NCBI GenBank assembly: GCA_021802045.1
Contig: JAKABB010000019.1
Location: forward strand, 1 to 37,489
Reading direction: 5' to 3'
Length of the DNA stretch: 37,489 bases
DNA from: a bacterium
Lineage (GTDB): Bacteria > Chloroflexota > Dormibacteria > Aeolococcales > Bog-877
Under the pieces are notes generated by a model. The model had not been told where the DNA came from. It searched no databases and was given only the letters and a program-made list of their open reading frames with translations. Positions 7,264 to 13,888 of this stretch are shown here, one piece after another. Position 1 is the first letter of the stretch; every line of letters starts with the position of its first letter. The position numbers and the translations under genes were made by a program.

Positions 7264-8745
7264 ATTCAAAAAAGAGCCAATCGTGAGGCTATGGCCTTGC
7301 CAGGCAGGTCCATAACTGTCAACCAGATGGCTGGTCTTCTCGGGGACTGGCGGGCTGGCTCAGGCCATGGACCGGCCTACGCCCGGTTGGCCCTGGCGCT
7401 GCGAGCCCTGGTGCTGGACGGTCGGGTGCCGGTTGCGGCCCGGCTGCCGGCCGAGCGGCCCCTGGCTCAGGCCCTGGGAGTGAGCCGCACCACGGCCACC
7501 GCCGCCTACCAGCTCCTGCGGGAGGACGGGTTCCTCCACAGCCGTCAGGGAGGAGGCAGCTGGAGCGCGCTGCCGCCCGGGCGGCACCGTCGGGGAGCGC
7601 CGTGGGGACCGGCCATCCCCCAGGATGCCGACTGGCTGGACCTGGCGCTGGCGGCTCCAAGTGGCGGTGAGGAGATCATGGTGGCGGTGGCTGCGGCGAC
7701 CGGTCAGCTCCCCGCCCACCTGGGAGGTCACGGCTACGAGCCGCGAGGGGTGGCCGTCCTGCGGGAGGCCATCGCCCGCCGCTACGAGGCGCGAGGCCTC
7801 CCCACGTCTCCCGACCAGATCCTGGTCACCAACGGGGCCCAGCAGGCCATTGACTTGGTCGTTCGGGCCCTGATCAGCCCCCTGGAGCCCGTGGTGGTCG
7901 AGTGCCCGACCTACCCGGGGGCGCTGGACGTCCTGGCCCGGGCCGGGGCCCGGCTGGTGACGGTGGGCATGTCTCCTGGCGGCTGGGACGCTGAGCTGGT
8001 GGTCTCGGCCCTCCGCCAGGCCCTGCCCCGCCTGGCCTATCTGCTCCCCGACTTCCACAACCCCACCGGCCACTTGATGCCGGAGGCCTGCCGGGCGGCC
8101 ATCGCCGAGGCAGCCGCAGGGTCCGGGATCCACCTGGTGGTGGATGAGACGTTCGCGGAGCTGGCGCTGGACGATGTCGCTGTCCCTCCGCCCCTTGCCG
8201 CCTACGACGACCAGGGCCTGGTGATATCGCTCGGCTCCATCAGCAAGGCCTACTGGGCGGGCCTGCGCATCGGCTGGATCCGGGCCACGGGCAGTCTCCT
8301 GACCCGCTTCCAAGAGGTGCGAGGGACGACGGACATGGCCAGCCCCATCCTTGAACAGCTGGTGGCGGCCTGGCTCCTCGATCAGGGCGCGGGGCTCTTG
8401 GACCGCCATCGCGCCGCGCTCGCCCGCGGCCGGGACGTTCTGGTGCGGGAACTGGCGGAGCAGTTGGGCGACTGGCGCTGCGGGGTGCCGGCCGGCGGGC
8501 TGTCGCTCTGGGTCGACCTGGGCGCGCCGGCGAGCAGCGCCTTGGTCCACGCCGCCGAGGCGCACCGGCTCCGCCTGGCCGCCGGGCCCCGCTTCGGTCC
8601 CAGCGGGACCCTCGAGCGCTACCTCCGCCTGCCCTACACCCTGGACGCTGAGGACCTGGTCGAAGCCGTCCGCCGCCTGCGAGCCGCACGGGCCGACCTG
8701 GACGCCGGATGGCGAACCGGCCCGGACCGGGGCCCGGTGGCCTGA
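7258..8745 (+). CDS. yczR: MocR-family regulator (GntR wHTH plus aminotransferase domain), YczR-like
   Basis: About 495 residues. The N-terminal winged helix shows LALALRALVLDGRVPVAARL, LPAERPLAQALGVSRTTATA and YQLLREDGFLHSRQGGGSW, the GntR DNA-binding pattern. The C-terminal two thirds is a fold-type-I aminotransferase domain with LVTNGAQQAIDLVVRAL, the PLP-ring pocket DFHNPTGHLMP and VVDETFAEL, the Schiff-base lysine in SLGSISKAYWAGLRIGW, and a final arginine region (YLRLPYT). These proteins sense PLP or PLP-amino-acid adducts. The divergent yczE identifies the YczR branch. In-frame ATGs at 7237, 7258 and 7291 are possible starts; 7258 is chosen because TAGCAT lies eight bases upstream, but the usual family length would also suit 7291, since codons before it are AT-rich. 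Confidence 0.88.
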   Translation: MDIQKRANREAMALPGRSITVNQMAGLLGDWRAGSGHGPAYARLALALRALVLDGRVPVAARLPAERPLAQALGVSRTTATAAYQLLREDGFLHSRQGGGSWSALPPGRHRRGAPWGPAIPQDADWLDLALAAPSGGEEIMVAVAAATGQLPAHLGGHGYEPRGVAVLREAIARRYEARGLPTSPDQILVTNGAQQAIDLVVRALISPLEPVVVECPTYPGALDVLARAGARLVTVGMSPGGWDAELVVSALRQALPRLAYLLPDFHNPTGHLMPEACRAAIAEAAAGSGIHLVVDETFAELALDDVAVPPPLAAYDDQGLVISLGSISKAYWAGLRIGWIRATGSLLTRFQEVRGTTDMASPILEQLVAAWLLDQGAGLLDRHRAALARGRDVLVRELAEQLGDWRCGVPAGGLSLWVDLGAPASSALVHAAEAHRLRLAAGPRFGPSGTLERYLRLPYTLDAEDLVEAVRRLRAARADLDAGWRTGPDRGPVA

Positions 8746-9007
8746 GTGGGATCGCGGGCGCGTGCCTGCTCACCGGTCACGTCCCTGTCCGCCATGGCCG
8801 GTGCGTCCTCCTCGACACCCCGGGCGGGCCCAACGACGACCCCTGGCCAGGCGGCTACCGCCCCGCCGGACCGCCGTCGCTCGGCGGCACCACCGACACC
8901 GCCACCGGGGCACCGCGCCCCGGGCCGGCCGGACAGGCCCGACGGCGGATCGGGCGGGTGGTCGCGGCCGGCGAGAGGCTGTACGGAGCCGCGGCCCGCC
9001 CTCCCAT
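8746..9007 (+). other. Gap between the MocR gene and the antitoxin, no recognised gene
   Basis: About 260 bases. One frame running on from 8709 has codon use like a gene (many C-ending codons) and reads GHVPVRHGRCVLLDTPGG, but it matches no family I recognise and lacks a clear end. It may be a decayed gene fragment. No Shine-Dalgarno or clear promoter for the downstream pair was found. Confidence 0.35.
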
Positions 9008-9283
9008 ATACGCCAAGTCCCGATTCGTGAGCTGAACCAGCACACCGCCGATGTGTTGGCCCGGGTGGAGACGGGCGCGCGGGTGGAGATCACCCGCAAC
9101 GGGGCCCCGGTGGCGATCATCGAGCCCGTCCAGCCAGATCCTCTCCGGGGCTTGATCGAGTCCGGGGACCTGCGCCCGGCACGGGGGGCGCTCCCCCTGC
9201 TCACCGAATCCGAGGTGACGGCGCCCGACTCGGCCGGGGTGGGCGCGATCCGGGAGGACAGGTACGGCGAGGCGCCCCGATGA
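9008..9283 (+). CDS. Phd/YefM-type antitoxin with no canonical start codon
   Basis: The frame reads RQVPIRELNQHTADVLARVE, then GARVEITRNGAPVAIIEPVQP, the standard Phd/YefM DNA-binding fold (about 91 residues). It ends in an acidic, flexible tail that would wrap the toxin. Homologues usually begin with Met just before the Arg-x-Val-Pro-Ile-Arg stretch; here that codon is ATA (9008-9010), one transition from ATG. No ATG, GTG or TTG occurs in frame nearby upstream. Either ATA initiates weakly, or the start has been lost and the gene is decaying. The stop is seven bases before the toxin's GTG, as expected for a co-transcribed pair. It should repress its own operon and neutralise the PIN toxin. 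Confidence 0.75.
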   Translation: MRQVPIRELNQHTADVLARVETGARVEITRNGAPVAIIEPVQPDPLRGLIESGDLRPARGALPLLTESEVTAPDSAGVGAIREDRYGEAPR

Positions 9284-9290
9284 GGCACCG

Positions 9291-9689
9291 GTGATCCATC
9301 TCGACACGTACGCGGCGATGAAGCCCGTCCGGCCGCAAGCGCACAGTGACGATCTTTCCCGCTGGCTCAGCCAGCGGCCGGGGATCCCGGTGCTGATCGA
9401 GGTGGAACTGATGCGTGCCACCTGGCGGAGCGCTCCGGACCGGGCCGCCCGTGCCCCCGACGTAGTGCGCGGCATCGGCGTGGTCACCCTGTCCCCCGCC
9501 GTCATCGCGCGCGCCGCAGGCTACCCCGATCCCGACCAGCGGTCGCTCGACGCGGTCCGTCTGGCGACGGCCGAGCACGTTGTGTTCGTCACCCAGGAGG
9601 CCCTTACGGCGTTCGTCGCGTACGACGAGCGTCTGCTCGCGGCGGCGCGTGATGCGGGACTCCCGGTCGGCGCTCCCGGATTGGCATGA
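9291..9689 (+). CDS. vapC: VapC-like PIN-domain ribonuclease toxin
   Basis: The 132-residue product fits PIN-domain toxins in size and order. The first catalytic Asp is at position 5 (IHLDTYAAMKPV, where the family has LDTSALVKL). An acidic residue follows in the VLIEVELMRA helix, and SLDAVRLATAEH carries the third conserved Asp. The end, FVAYDERLLAAARDAGLPVGAPG, matches the final strand and helix. PIN toxins cleave tRNA or rRNA and are held inactive by the upstream antitoxin. The acidic residues are intact, so the toxin looks functional, which makes the antitoxin's missing start codon notable. The GTG start follows a short gap after the antitoxin stop. Confidence 0.85.
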   Translation: MIHLDTYAAMKPVRPQAHSDDLSRWLSQRPGIPVLIEVELMRATWRSAPDRAARAPDVVRGIGVVTLSPAVIARAAGYPDPDQRSLDAVRLATAEHVVFVTQEALTAFVAYDERLLAAARDAGLPVGAPGLA

Positions 9690-9895
9690 GGAAGCGCGCG
9701 TCCCGCTGGACGAGCGGCTTGTGGGGCGCGAGCTGGTCGCCCCGAGCGGTGTCGAGGGAGTTGCGTGATCGGGCCCGGTCGGGCCGGAGAACCTCGGGCA
9801 GGCGTGTGGCCACGGCGCGGACGTCCTCGTCACGACCGCCAGGGAACGCGCCGTAGTCCAGGTGGGTGAGGCCGATGTGGAGTTCGTAACAGCCA
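9690..9895 (-). other. Possible gene remnant on the minus strand
   Basis: The minus-strand frame through this stretch has gene-like codon use and reads CYELHIGLTHLDYGAFPGGR and DEDVRAVATRLPEVLRPDR. I do not recognise the family. The frame continues into the antisense of vapC without a natural end, so it is either a truncated relic or a shadow. It lies in the decaying segment between vapC and the hydrolase pseudogene. Confidence 0.25.
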
Positions 9896-9925
9896 GCCGG
9901 GTGCCCGAGGGCGCGGGAGCCAGCG

Positions 9926-10147
9926 GTGTCGACGCCTGGAGCCGGCTCGACCGCGTGGACGTCGCGGCCACCGTGGCCTGCGGGGGCCCCGATGTGCCCT
10001 TCTTGGTCGAGACCGGATCCGTGAGCTGGCCCGGCGCCTGCTGAGCGACGGGGTCGGGTACTGGCCGGGATGGCGCACCTGCCGCAGATCGAGGACCCGG
10101 TGGTGGTGGTGGCCGCACTGATCGCCGACGCCATCACCGCCGCCTGA
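9926..10147 (+). pseudogene. C-terminal relic of an alpha/beta hydrolase, frameshifted
   Basis: Three consecutive pieces in different frames line up with the end of one alpha/beta hydrolase of the enol-lactonase-like type. The first, LDRVDVAATVACGGPDVPFL, holds the strand and Asp region. The second, RIRELARRLLSDGVG, is the following helix. The third, VLAGMAHLPQIEDPVVVVAA, contains the catalytic His motif (GMAHLPQIEDP) and runs to a stop at 10145-10147. At least two frameshifts are needed to join them, and no N-terminal half with a Gly-x-Ser-x-Gly nucleophile elbow was found upstream. This is therefore a truncated, inactivated gene. Confidence 0.6.
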
Positions 10148-10347
10148 CGCCAGCGGTCGCCCAGCCCCAGGAGGGATTCCCTGCGGCTCCTCCGCCCCGG
10201 CTCGGTGGCCGCCCCGGCATCGGCGTGGCCTTCAGGACCGCCACGAGACGGGTGCTGGCCGGCGGGATGCCACGATGCGGGCCAGACGACGTCCGGGTGG
10301 GGCAGCGGATGGGCCCCTGCGCGGCGCCAAGTGGTGGAACGGCTGGT

Positions 10348-10353
10348 GATAAT
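10348..10353 (+). promoter_or_regulatory. -10 element (GATAAT) for the phosphotransferase gene
   Basis: GATAAT differs from TATAAT at one position and lies exactly six bases before the ATG at 10360, so +1 would be the A of the start codon (leaderless). No -35 is obvious. Confidence 0.5.
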
Positions 10354-10359
10354 CGAGCC

Positions 10360-11259
10360 ATGGGCGATGTGGGGATCACGGCGGCGCTGGCCGCGAGGCT
10401 GGTGGCTGAGCAGTTCCCGCAGTGGGCCGGCCTCCCGGTCGTCCCGGTCGAGTCCGACGGCTGGGACAACCGGACCTTCCGCCTCGGGGACGAGATGTCG
10501 GTCAGGCTGCCGAGCGGCCCGCACTATGCCCTCCAGGCCGAGAAGGAGCACCGCTGGCTGCCGGTGCTGGCGCCTTCCCTGCCGGTGTCGATCCCGGAGT
10601 CCTTGGCGCTTGGACGCCCCGGCGACGGGTTTCCCTGGCCGTGGTCGGTGCGACGGTGGCTCCCGGGCACCACGATCGCCAGCGAGCCGTGGAGCGGCAG
10701 CTCTGGAGTCGCCCGCGACCTGGCGGGGTTCCTGGTCGCCCTGCACGCCATCGACACCGACGGCGGGCCGCGGCCGGGCGCCCACAACTTCCACCGGGGC
10801 GGCTCGCTCGACGTCTATGACAAGGAGTCGCGTGCCGCCATCCGCCGGCTGGGCCGCGCCATCGACACCCAGCGGGCCGTCGCGCTCTGGGAGATGGCCA
10901 CCACGACGACCTGGGGCGGTCCGGCGGTGTGGGTGCACGGCGACCTCACCCCCTCGAACCTGCTGGGTGCAGACGGCCGGCTCAGCGCCGTGATCGACTT
11001 CGGTGCCTGCGCGGTGGGCGACCCAGCCTGCGACCTCGCCGTCGCCTGGACCGCGTTTGCCGGTGACAGCCGCGACGCGTTTCTGCGCGGGGTGGACGTG
11101 GACGACGACACTCGGGCTCGGGCCCGGGGATGGGCGCTGTGGAAGGCCCTTGTCACCCGCGTCCAGGGATCCGCCGGCGCCGAGGCGGCCCGGCTCCGCT
11201 TCGGTTGGCGCTGGCCCGCGGACGAAGTCGTCGAGCAGCTGGTCGGTGAGGTGCGCTAG
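10360..11259 (+). CDS. Aminoglycoside phosphotransferase (APH) family protein
   Basis: The 299-residue protein carries the APH/choline-kinase fold: a substrate-lobe start ESDGWDNRTFRLGDEMSVRL, the catalytic Brenner motif VHGDLTPSNLL with D195, and the metal-binding IDFGACAVGDPACDLAVAW. APH-family proteins phosphorylate aminoglycosides, macrolides, or ordinary metabolites such as homoserine or thiamine. This branch (DGWDNRTFRLG) is common in soil bacteria and is not diagnostic of resistance. The start is the ATG at 10360, with GATAAT six bases upstream and no Shine-Dalgarno. The stop TAG shares CTAG with the stop of an IS630 transposase relic on the other strand, so the gene may have arrived with, or been trimmed by, that element. 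Confidence 0.87.
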   Translation: MGDVGITAALAARLVAEQFPQWAGLPVVPVESDGWDNRTFRLGDEMSVRLPSGPHYALQAEKEHRWLPVLAPSLPVSIPESLALGRPGDGFPWPWSVRRWLPGTTIASEPWSGSSGVARDLAGFLVALHAIDTDGGPRPGAHNFHRGGSLDVYDKESRAAIRRLGRAIDTQRAVALWEMATTTTWGGPAVWVHGDLTPSNLLGADGRLSAVIDFGACAVGDPACDLAVAWTAFAGDSRDAFLRGVDVDDDTRARARGWALWKALVTRVQGSAGAEAARLRFGWRWPADEVVEQLVGEVR

Positions 11260-11460
11260 TGGTCCGGCGCGGACGCCATTTGGCGCAGTGTGGCACGACC
11301 ACGCTGCACCTTCTCGATGACGTCCGCGGCGGCCTGGTGCCGCACCAACGGTTGGGGATCATCGTTCCAGCGCTTGGCTCGCACCCCGATCGCGTGGATC
11401 AGGTCGGCCGCACCGGTGAAGCGGCCGCGACGACGCCGCCTGTCCGCGAGCTCTTCAATC
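11256..11460 (-). pseudogene. IS630-family transposase C-terminal relic
   Basis: The minus strand reads IEELADRRRRRGRFTGAADL, then IHAIGVRAKRWNDDPQPLVR and HQAAADVIEKVQRGRATLRQ. This is the characteristic end of IS630/Tc1-type transposases: the final catalytic-domain helix, the W-N-x-D-P-x-P segment, and the tail with RGRATL. Everything upstream, including the DDE residues, is missing; the frame turns non-homologous before about 11460. The terminal TAG overlaps the stop of the APH gene. The expected outer inverted repeat was not recognised, so the element is a dead fragment. Confidence 0.8.
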
Positions 11461-11677
11461 GGCGACTTCAAACATCCCTTGAAATGGCGCAAGGCCCTCG
11501 CCGGGGGGGCTCTTGCGCGTCTAGATCAAAGCGCTTGCGCCTTTCCGAAACGAGACGCCAGGAGAGCAATCTCCGGTCGTTTCACCTCCCCTTTCAGCCC
11601 TGCTACAGCCCACCCGTCGCAGCCTTGCAGAAGTGCCCTATTTGATCGCGCACAACATCGTTTAGAACCGAGGCGCG
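11461..11677. other. Short non-coding stretch before the dehydrogenase stub
   Basis: About 215 bases with somewhat lower GC than the surroundings. No gene, tRNA or clear repeat is visible. It probably holds the old promoter region of the truncated gene that begins at 11678. Confidence 0.35.
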
Positions 11678-11743
11678 ATGGCCGACATCGAACTGGCCAC
11701 GACCGCGGAGAACCTCATCGGTGGCAGCCTAGTCGACTCGGCT
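11678..11743 (+). pseudogene. Aldehyde dehydrogenase N-terminal stub cut by an IS21 relic
   Basis: An ATG after a GAGG Shine-Dalgarno begins MADIELATTAENLIGGSLVD followed by SA. The segment TAENLIGGxxVDSA is the usual N-terminus of NAD-dependent aldehyde dehydrogenases, where the first beta strand carries an IGG motif. After about 22 residues the homology stops. From there the sequence is the antisense of the IS21 istA gene. The rest of the dehydrogenase is not in the window. The identification rests on a short stretch, so it is tentative. Confidence 0.5.
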
Positions 11744-12211
11744 ACCCATCCGCCCGAAGTCGGCTTGCAGTTCCTGCCCGGGTTCCCCGTCGTCCACCCG
11801 GACGGTCTCCCGGCGGGTCCCGAAGCCCAGTTCCAACACGCAGTACCGGTGCAGGGTGCGGTACGGCACCACCACCCCGTGCCGCTGCAGCAACACCCGG
11901 ATTTTGGTCAGGCGCAGGCCCTCTTCCACCCACGGCTTCAGCAGACCGCGCTGGCCCTCCAATACCGCCCAGGCCTCCCCGTGCCAGCCACCCGGGCGCC
12001 CGGGCTGGAGCGCGACCAGCACTGCGGTCACCAGGCTGTCGGTGATCTCCCTCGACTCGGGCCGAAACCCCACCCGCTCGGCCACCGCCAGGTACCGGCG
12101 GACCGTCTTGCGGTTCATCCCCAGCCGTTCGGACGTCCGCCTCAGGCCGTACCCCATCTGGCGCAGCCTCAGGACTTCCCGTACCTCCACCCTTGGCACC
12201 TCCCGGAACAT
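11729..12211 (-). pseudogene. istA: IS21-family transposase IstA, truncated after the first catalytic Asp
   Basis: About 160 residues of a protein that is normally about 500. The N-terminus has the IstA helix-turn-helix (VEVREVLRLRQMGYGLRRTSERLG, shown in part as VLRLRQMGYG and MNRKTVRRYLAVAERVG) and the linker KIRVLLQRHGVVVPYRTLHR. The frame stops seven residues after ELQADFGRMG, which contains the first Asp of the DDE triad, so the rest of the catalytic domain and istB are missing. The start is the ATG at 12211, with a perfect AGGAGG six bases upstream; a TTG at 12217 would overlap that site. The break coincides with the dehydrogenase stub near 11743. The fragment cannot transpose alone. 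Confidence 0.85.
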
Positions 12212-12392
12212 CGGCAACCTCCTCGGCCCTGAAAGCGAGAAGGGTGCCCGGCTACTGCTCCGCGGAGCCAGGTGGTCCCTGGTTACTGGCTAGAACCTGC
12301 CCCAAGTGGTCCCTAGTTACTGGCCAACACCGCTGCCGGTGGTCCCTAGTTGTTGGCTAACCCACCCCTTGGGTGGTCCCATGTTTGTGGCA
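11744..12392 (-). mobile_element. IS21-family element, one end retained, other end deleted
   Basis: The retained end is at 12392: read on the minus strand it begins TG followed by the outermost terminal repeat, as IS21 ends do (5'-TG...CA-3'). Inside are four terminal repeats and then istA. The opposite end and istB are absent; the element stops abruptly at about 11743 against a dehydrogenase stub. Confidence 0.75.
12273..12391 (-). repeat. Four regularly spaced IS21 terminal repeats
   Basis: On the plus strand an 18-bp unit beginning TGGTCCC and ending TGGC occurs at 12273-12290, 12307-12324, 12340-12357 and 12374-12391. Copies read TGGTCCCTGGTTACTGGC, TGGTCCCTAGTTACTGGC, TGGTCCCTAGTTGTTGGC and TGGTCCCATGTTTGTGGC. 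Start-to-start spacing is 34, 33 and 34 bases, close to three helical turns. IS21 elements carry multiple terminal repeats that bind the transposase. Confidence 0.85.
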
Positions 12393-12586
12393 GGCGACAC
12401 GCGGACCGCGCCGGCCACGCCGCTCTGGGCCAGGCTTCTGCCAAGGAGATCGCCTCCCCGCGGTCGGCGGTCAACCGCTTCGTCTTCCGCGCGCAGGCCT
12501 CCAGGTCCATCCGCCGCGACATGGACTGGCGCGATGTCCCGTTCGCCCTCGCCTGCGCCGCCGCTGCCGACCACAAGATCGGGTAG
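12393..12586 (+). other. Unassigned coding-like fragment beside the IS21 end
   Basis: Immediately outside the IS21 end, a frame with strongly C-ending codons reads SAVNRFVFRAQASRSIRRDM and DWRDVPFALACAAAADHKIG to a TAG at 12584-12586. It has no start of its own and looks like the tail of a gene interrupted by the element. It does not resemble the end of an aldehyde dehydrogenase. The family is not recognised, and the opposite strand is also open, so strand is uncertain. Confidence 0.3.
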
Positions 12587-13043
12587 GTCGTGAGGCCGGG
12601 CCGGTGGCGCTTCAACCTCCCGATCACTCTTCGCGGCCGGGCCCTGGCGTCGGCGCCCCGGGGCCCCGCCGAGGGCGCTCGTCCTGCCCGGTGCCGCCTG
12701 CCAGTGGATGGTCCTCGCCGGGCCTCTGCCGACCGCGGGCCGCCGCCCTGCGGTGGCGGATGCGGACACCGCCACCCCGCAGGGCTCACCCGAGCGCCCG
12801 CGTGCCGCTGTGGCATGGGAGGGCGGGGCCGGGACACGATCGACCGCAGGGTGCAGGGTGGTGCCGGGCCCAGGGTCGTGGCGGGCGGACGGGCCCGGTG
12901 GCCCGCGTCGCCGACGGCCACGCCTCCCGGCGGCGGCTCGGGCCAGTGGCGGGTGGCCGCCGGACGAGGCGGCGCCCACCGCAGGGCCGGGGGCGCGCTG
13001 CCTGGGACCGCCCTGGGGGCGCAGGGCGGATCGCGGCCTTCGG
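12587..13043. other. Long gap with no recognised gene
   Basis: About 455 bases upstream of the hydrolase operon. Frames on both strands translate to Pro/Arg/Ala-rich, low-information sequence. No repeat, tRNA or clear hairpin was recognised. It probably marks the edge of the decaying accessory segment. Confidence 0.35.
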
Positions 13044-13049
13044 TACACT
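13044..13049 (+). promoter_or_regulatory. -10 element (TACACT) for the hydrolase-murF-ddl operon
   Basis: TACACT lies ten bases before the ATG at 13060. The predicted transcript start near 13056 leaves a leader of about four bases, and no Shine-Dalgarno is present. No -35 is obvious. Confidence 0.5.
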
Positions 13050-13059
13050 CCGGCAGCAG

Positions 13060-13866
13060 ATGGCCAACGCCGCCCCCGGCGCCGTAGGACTGGTCCGGCA
13101 GGTGGCGCCGGTGGGCGCGGTGACCGTCTCCTGGCTGGAGCGGCCCGGCACCGACCCGCCGGTCCTGTGCCTGCCCGGCTGGGGCAGCGACGCCACCACC
13201 CTGGCCACCCTCCTGCGGGCGAGCCGCACTCGGCGGCGCCTGGTGGCCCTCGACCTGCCGGGGTTCGGCGCCTCCCCCCTCGGCCCTGGCGGGTGGACCC
13301 GGGCCGCCTACGCCGAGCTGGTGGCCACCCTCATCCGCGAGCGCGGCTGGGCGCGCCCCAGCCTCTTCGGGCACTCCTACGGGGGCGGAGTGGCGGTGCG
13401 CGTGGGGGCCGGCCCCAGCCCCCCGGTCGACCGGCTGGTCCTGTGCTCCCCCTCCGGCCTGCGCCTCGCCCCGGACCCTGAGACCGAGCGCCGGCGCCGG
13501 CGCTATCACCGCTGGCGCCGGCGGGTGGCCTGGCTGCCCCCGCCCCTGCGGGAGGCCGCCCTCTGCCGGCTGCGGGCGCGCTTCGGGTCCGCCGACTACC
13601 GGGACGCCGGGCCCATGCGGGAGACGATGGTCCACGCCGTCAACGAGGACCTGGGCGAGGTGGCGGCCCAGGTGCGGCTCCAGACCCTGCTGCTGTGGGG
13701 GGCCCACGACGCGGCCCTGCCGCTGGAGACTGTGGGCCGGCGCTACGAGCGGCTGATCCCGGAGGCCGTCCTGATCCCGTTCGCCGCCAGCGGCCACTTC
13801 CCGTTCCTCGATGAGCCGGTGCGCTTCGCCCGGGTCTTCGACGCCTTCGTGGACGCCGCCCTGTGA
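13060..13866 (+). CDS. Alpha/beta-hydrolase fold protein in a cell-wall operon
   Basis: The 268-residue protein has a complete hydrolase core: oxyanion strand PPVLCLPGWGSDATTLATLL, ALDLPGFGASP, the nucleophile elbow FGHSYGGG with S106, the acid strand LLLWGAHDAALP, and the catalytic His in FAASGHFPFLDEP. A basic lid segment (ERRRRRYHRWRRRVAWLPP) lies between the core halves and could lean on membrane or anionic polymer. The substrate is unknown. The gene is first in an operon with the MurF-type ligase (22 bases downstream) and Ddl, so a role in wall-precursor or lipid-linked metabolism is plausible but is inference. The start is ATG 13060, just after a TACACT hexamer. Confidence 0.88.
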   Translation: MANAAPGAVGLVRQVAPVGAVTVSWLERPGTDPPVLCLPGWGSDATTLATLLRASRTRRRLVALDLPGFGASPLGPGGWTRAAYAELVATLIRERGWARPSLFGHSYGGGVAVRVGAGPSPPVDRLVLCSPSGLRLAPDPETERRRRRYHRWRRRVAWLPPPLREAALCRLRARFGSADYRDAGPMRETMVHAVNEDLGEVAAQVRLQTLLLWGAHDAALPLETVGRRYERLIPEAVLIPFAASGHFPFLDEPVRFARVFDAFVDAAL

Positions 13867-13888
13867 CCGCCGGGCCCGGGAGCCGCTC

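Noticed and set aside
7237..7265. Earliest possible starts for MocR (7237) and yczE (7265)
   Set aside because: Both would place coding sequence across the palindromic operator region and add residues not typical of the families; later starts are preferred though not proven.
10360..11259. Antibiotic-resistance determinant
   Set aside because: The APH fold alone does not show the substrate; many soil-bacterial APH homologues are not resistance enzymes.
11560..11640. Possible tRNA or tRNA relic (a translated ESNLRSFHLPFQ-type string seen in mis-annotated tRNA regions)
   Set aside because: No T-arm (GGTTCGANTCC) or cloverleaf could be found on either strand.
12218..12392. CRISPR-like array (regular 33-34 base spacing)
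   Set aside because: The 18-bp units degrade toward one end, the spacers are only 15-16 bases, and the units sit at the end of an istA-containing element, which identifies them as IS21 terminal repeats.
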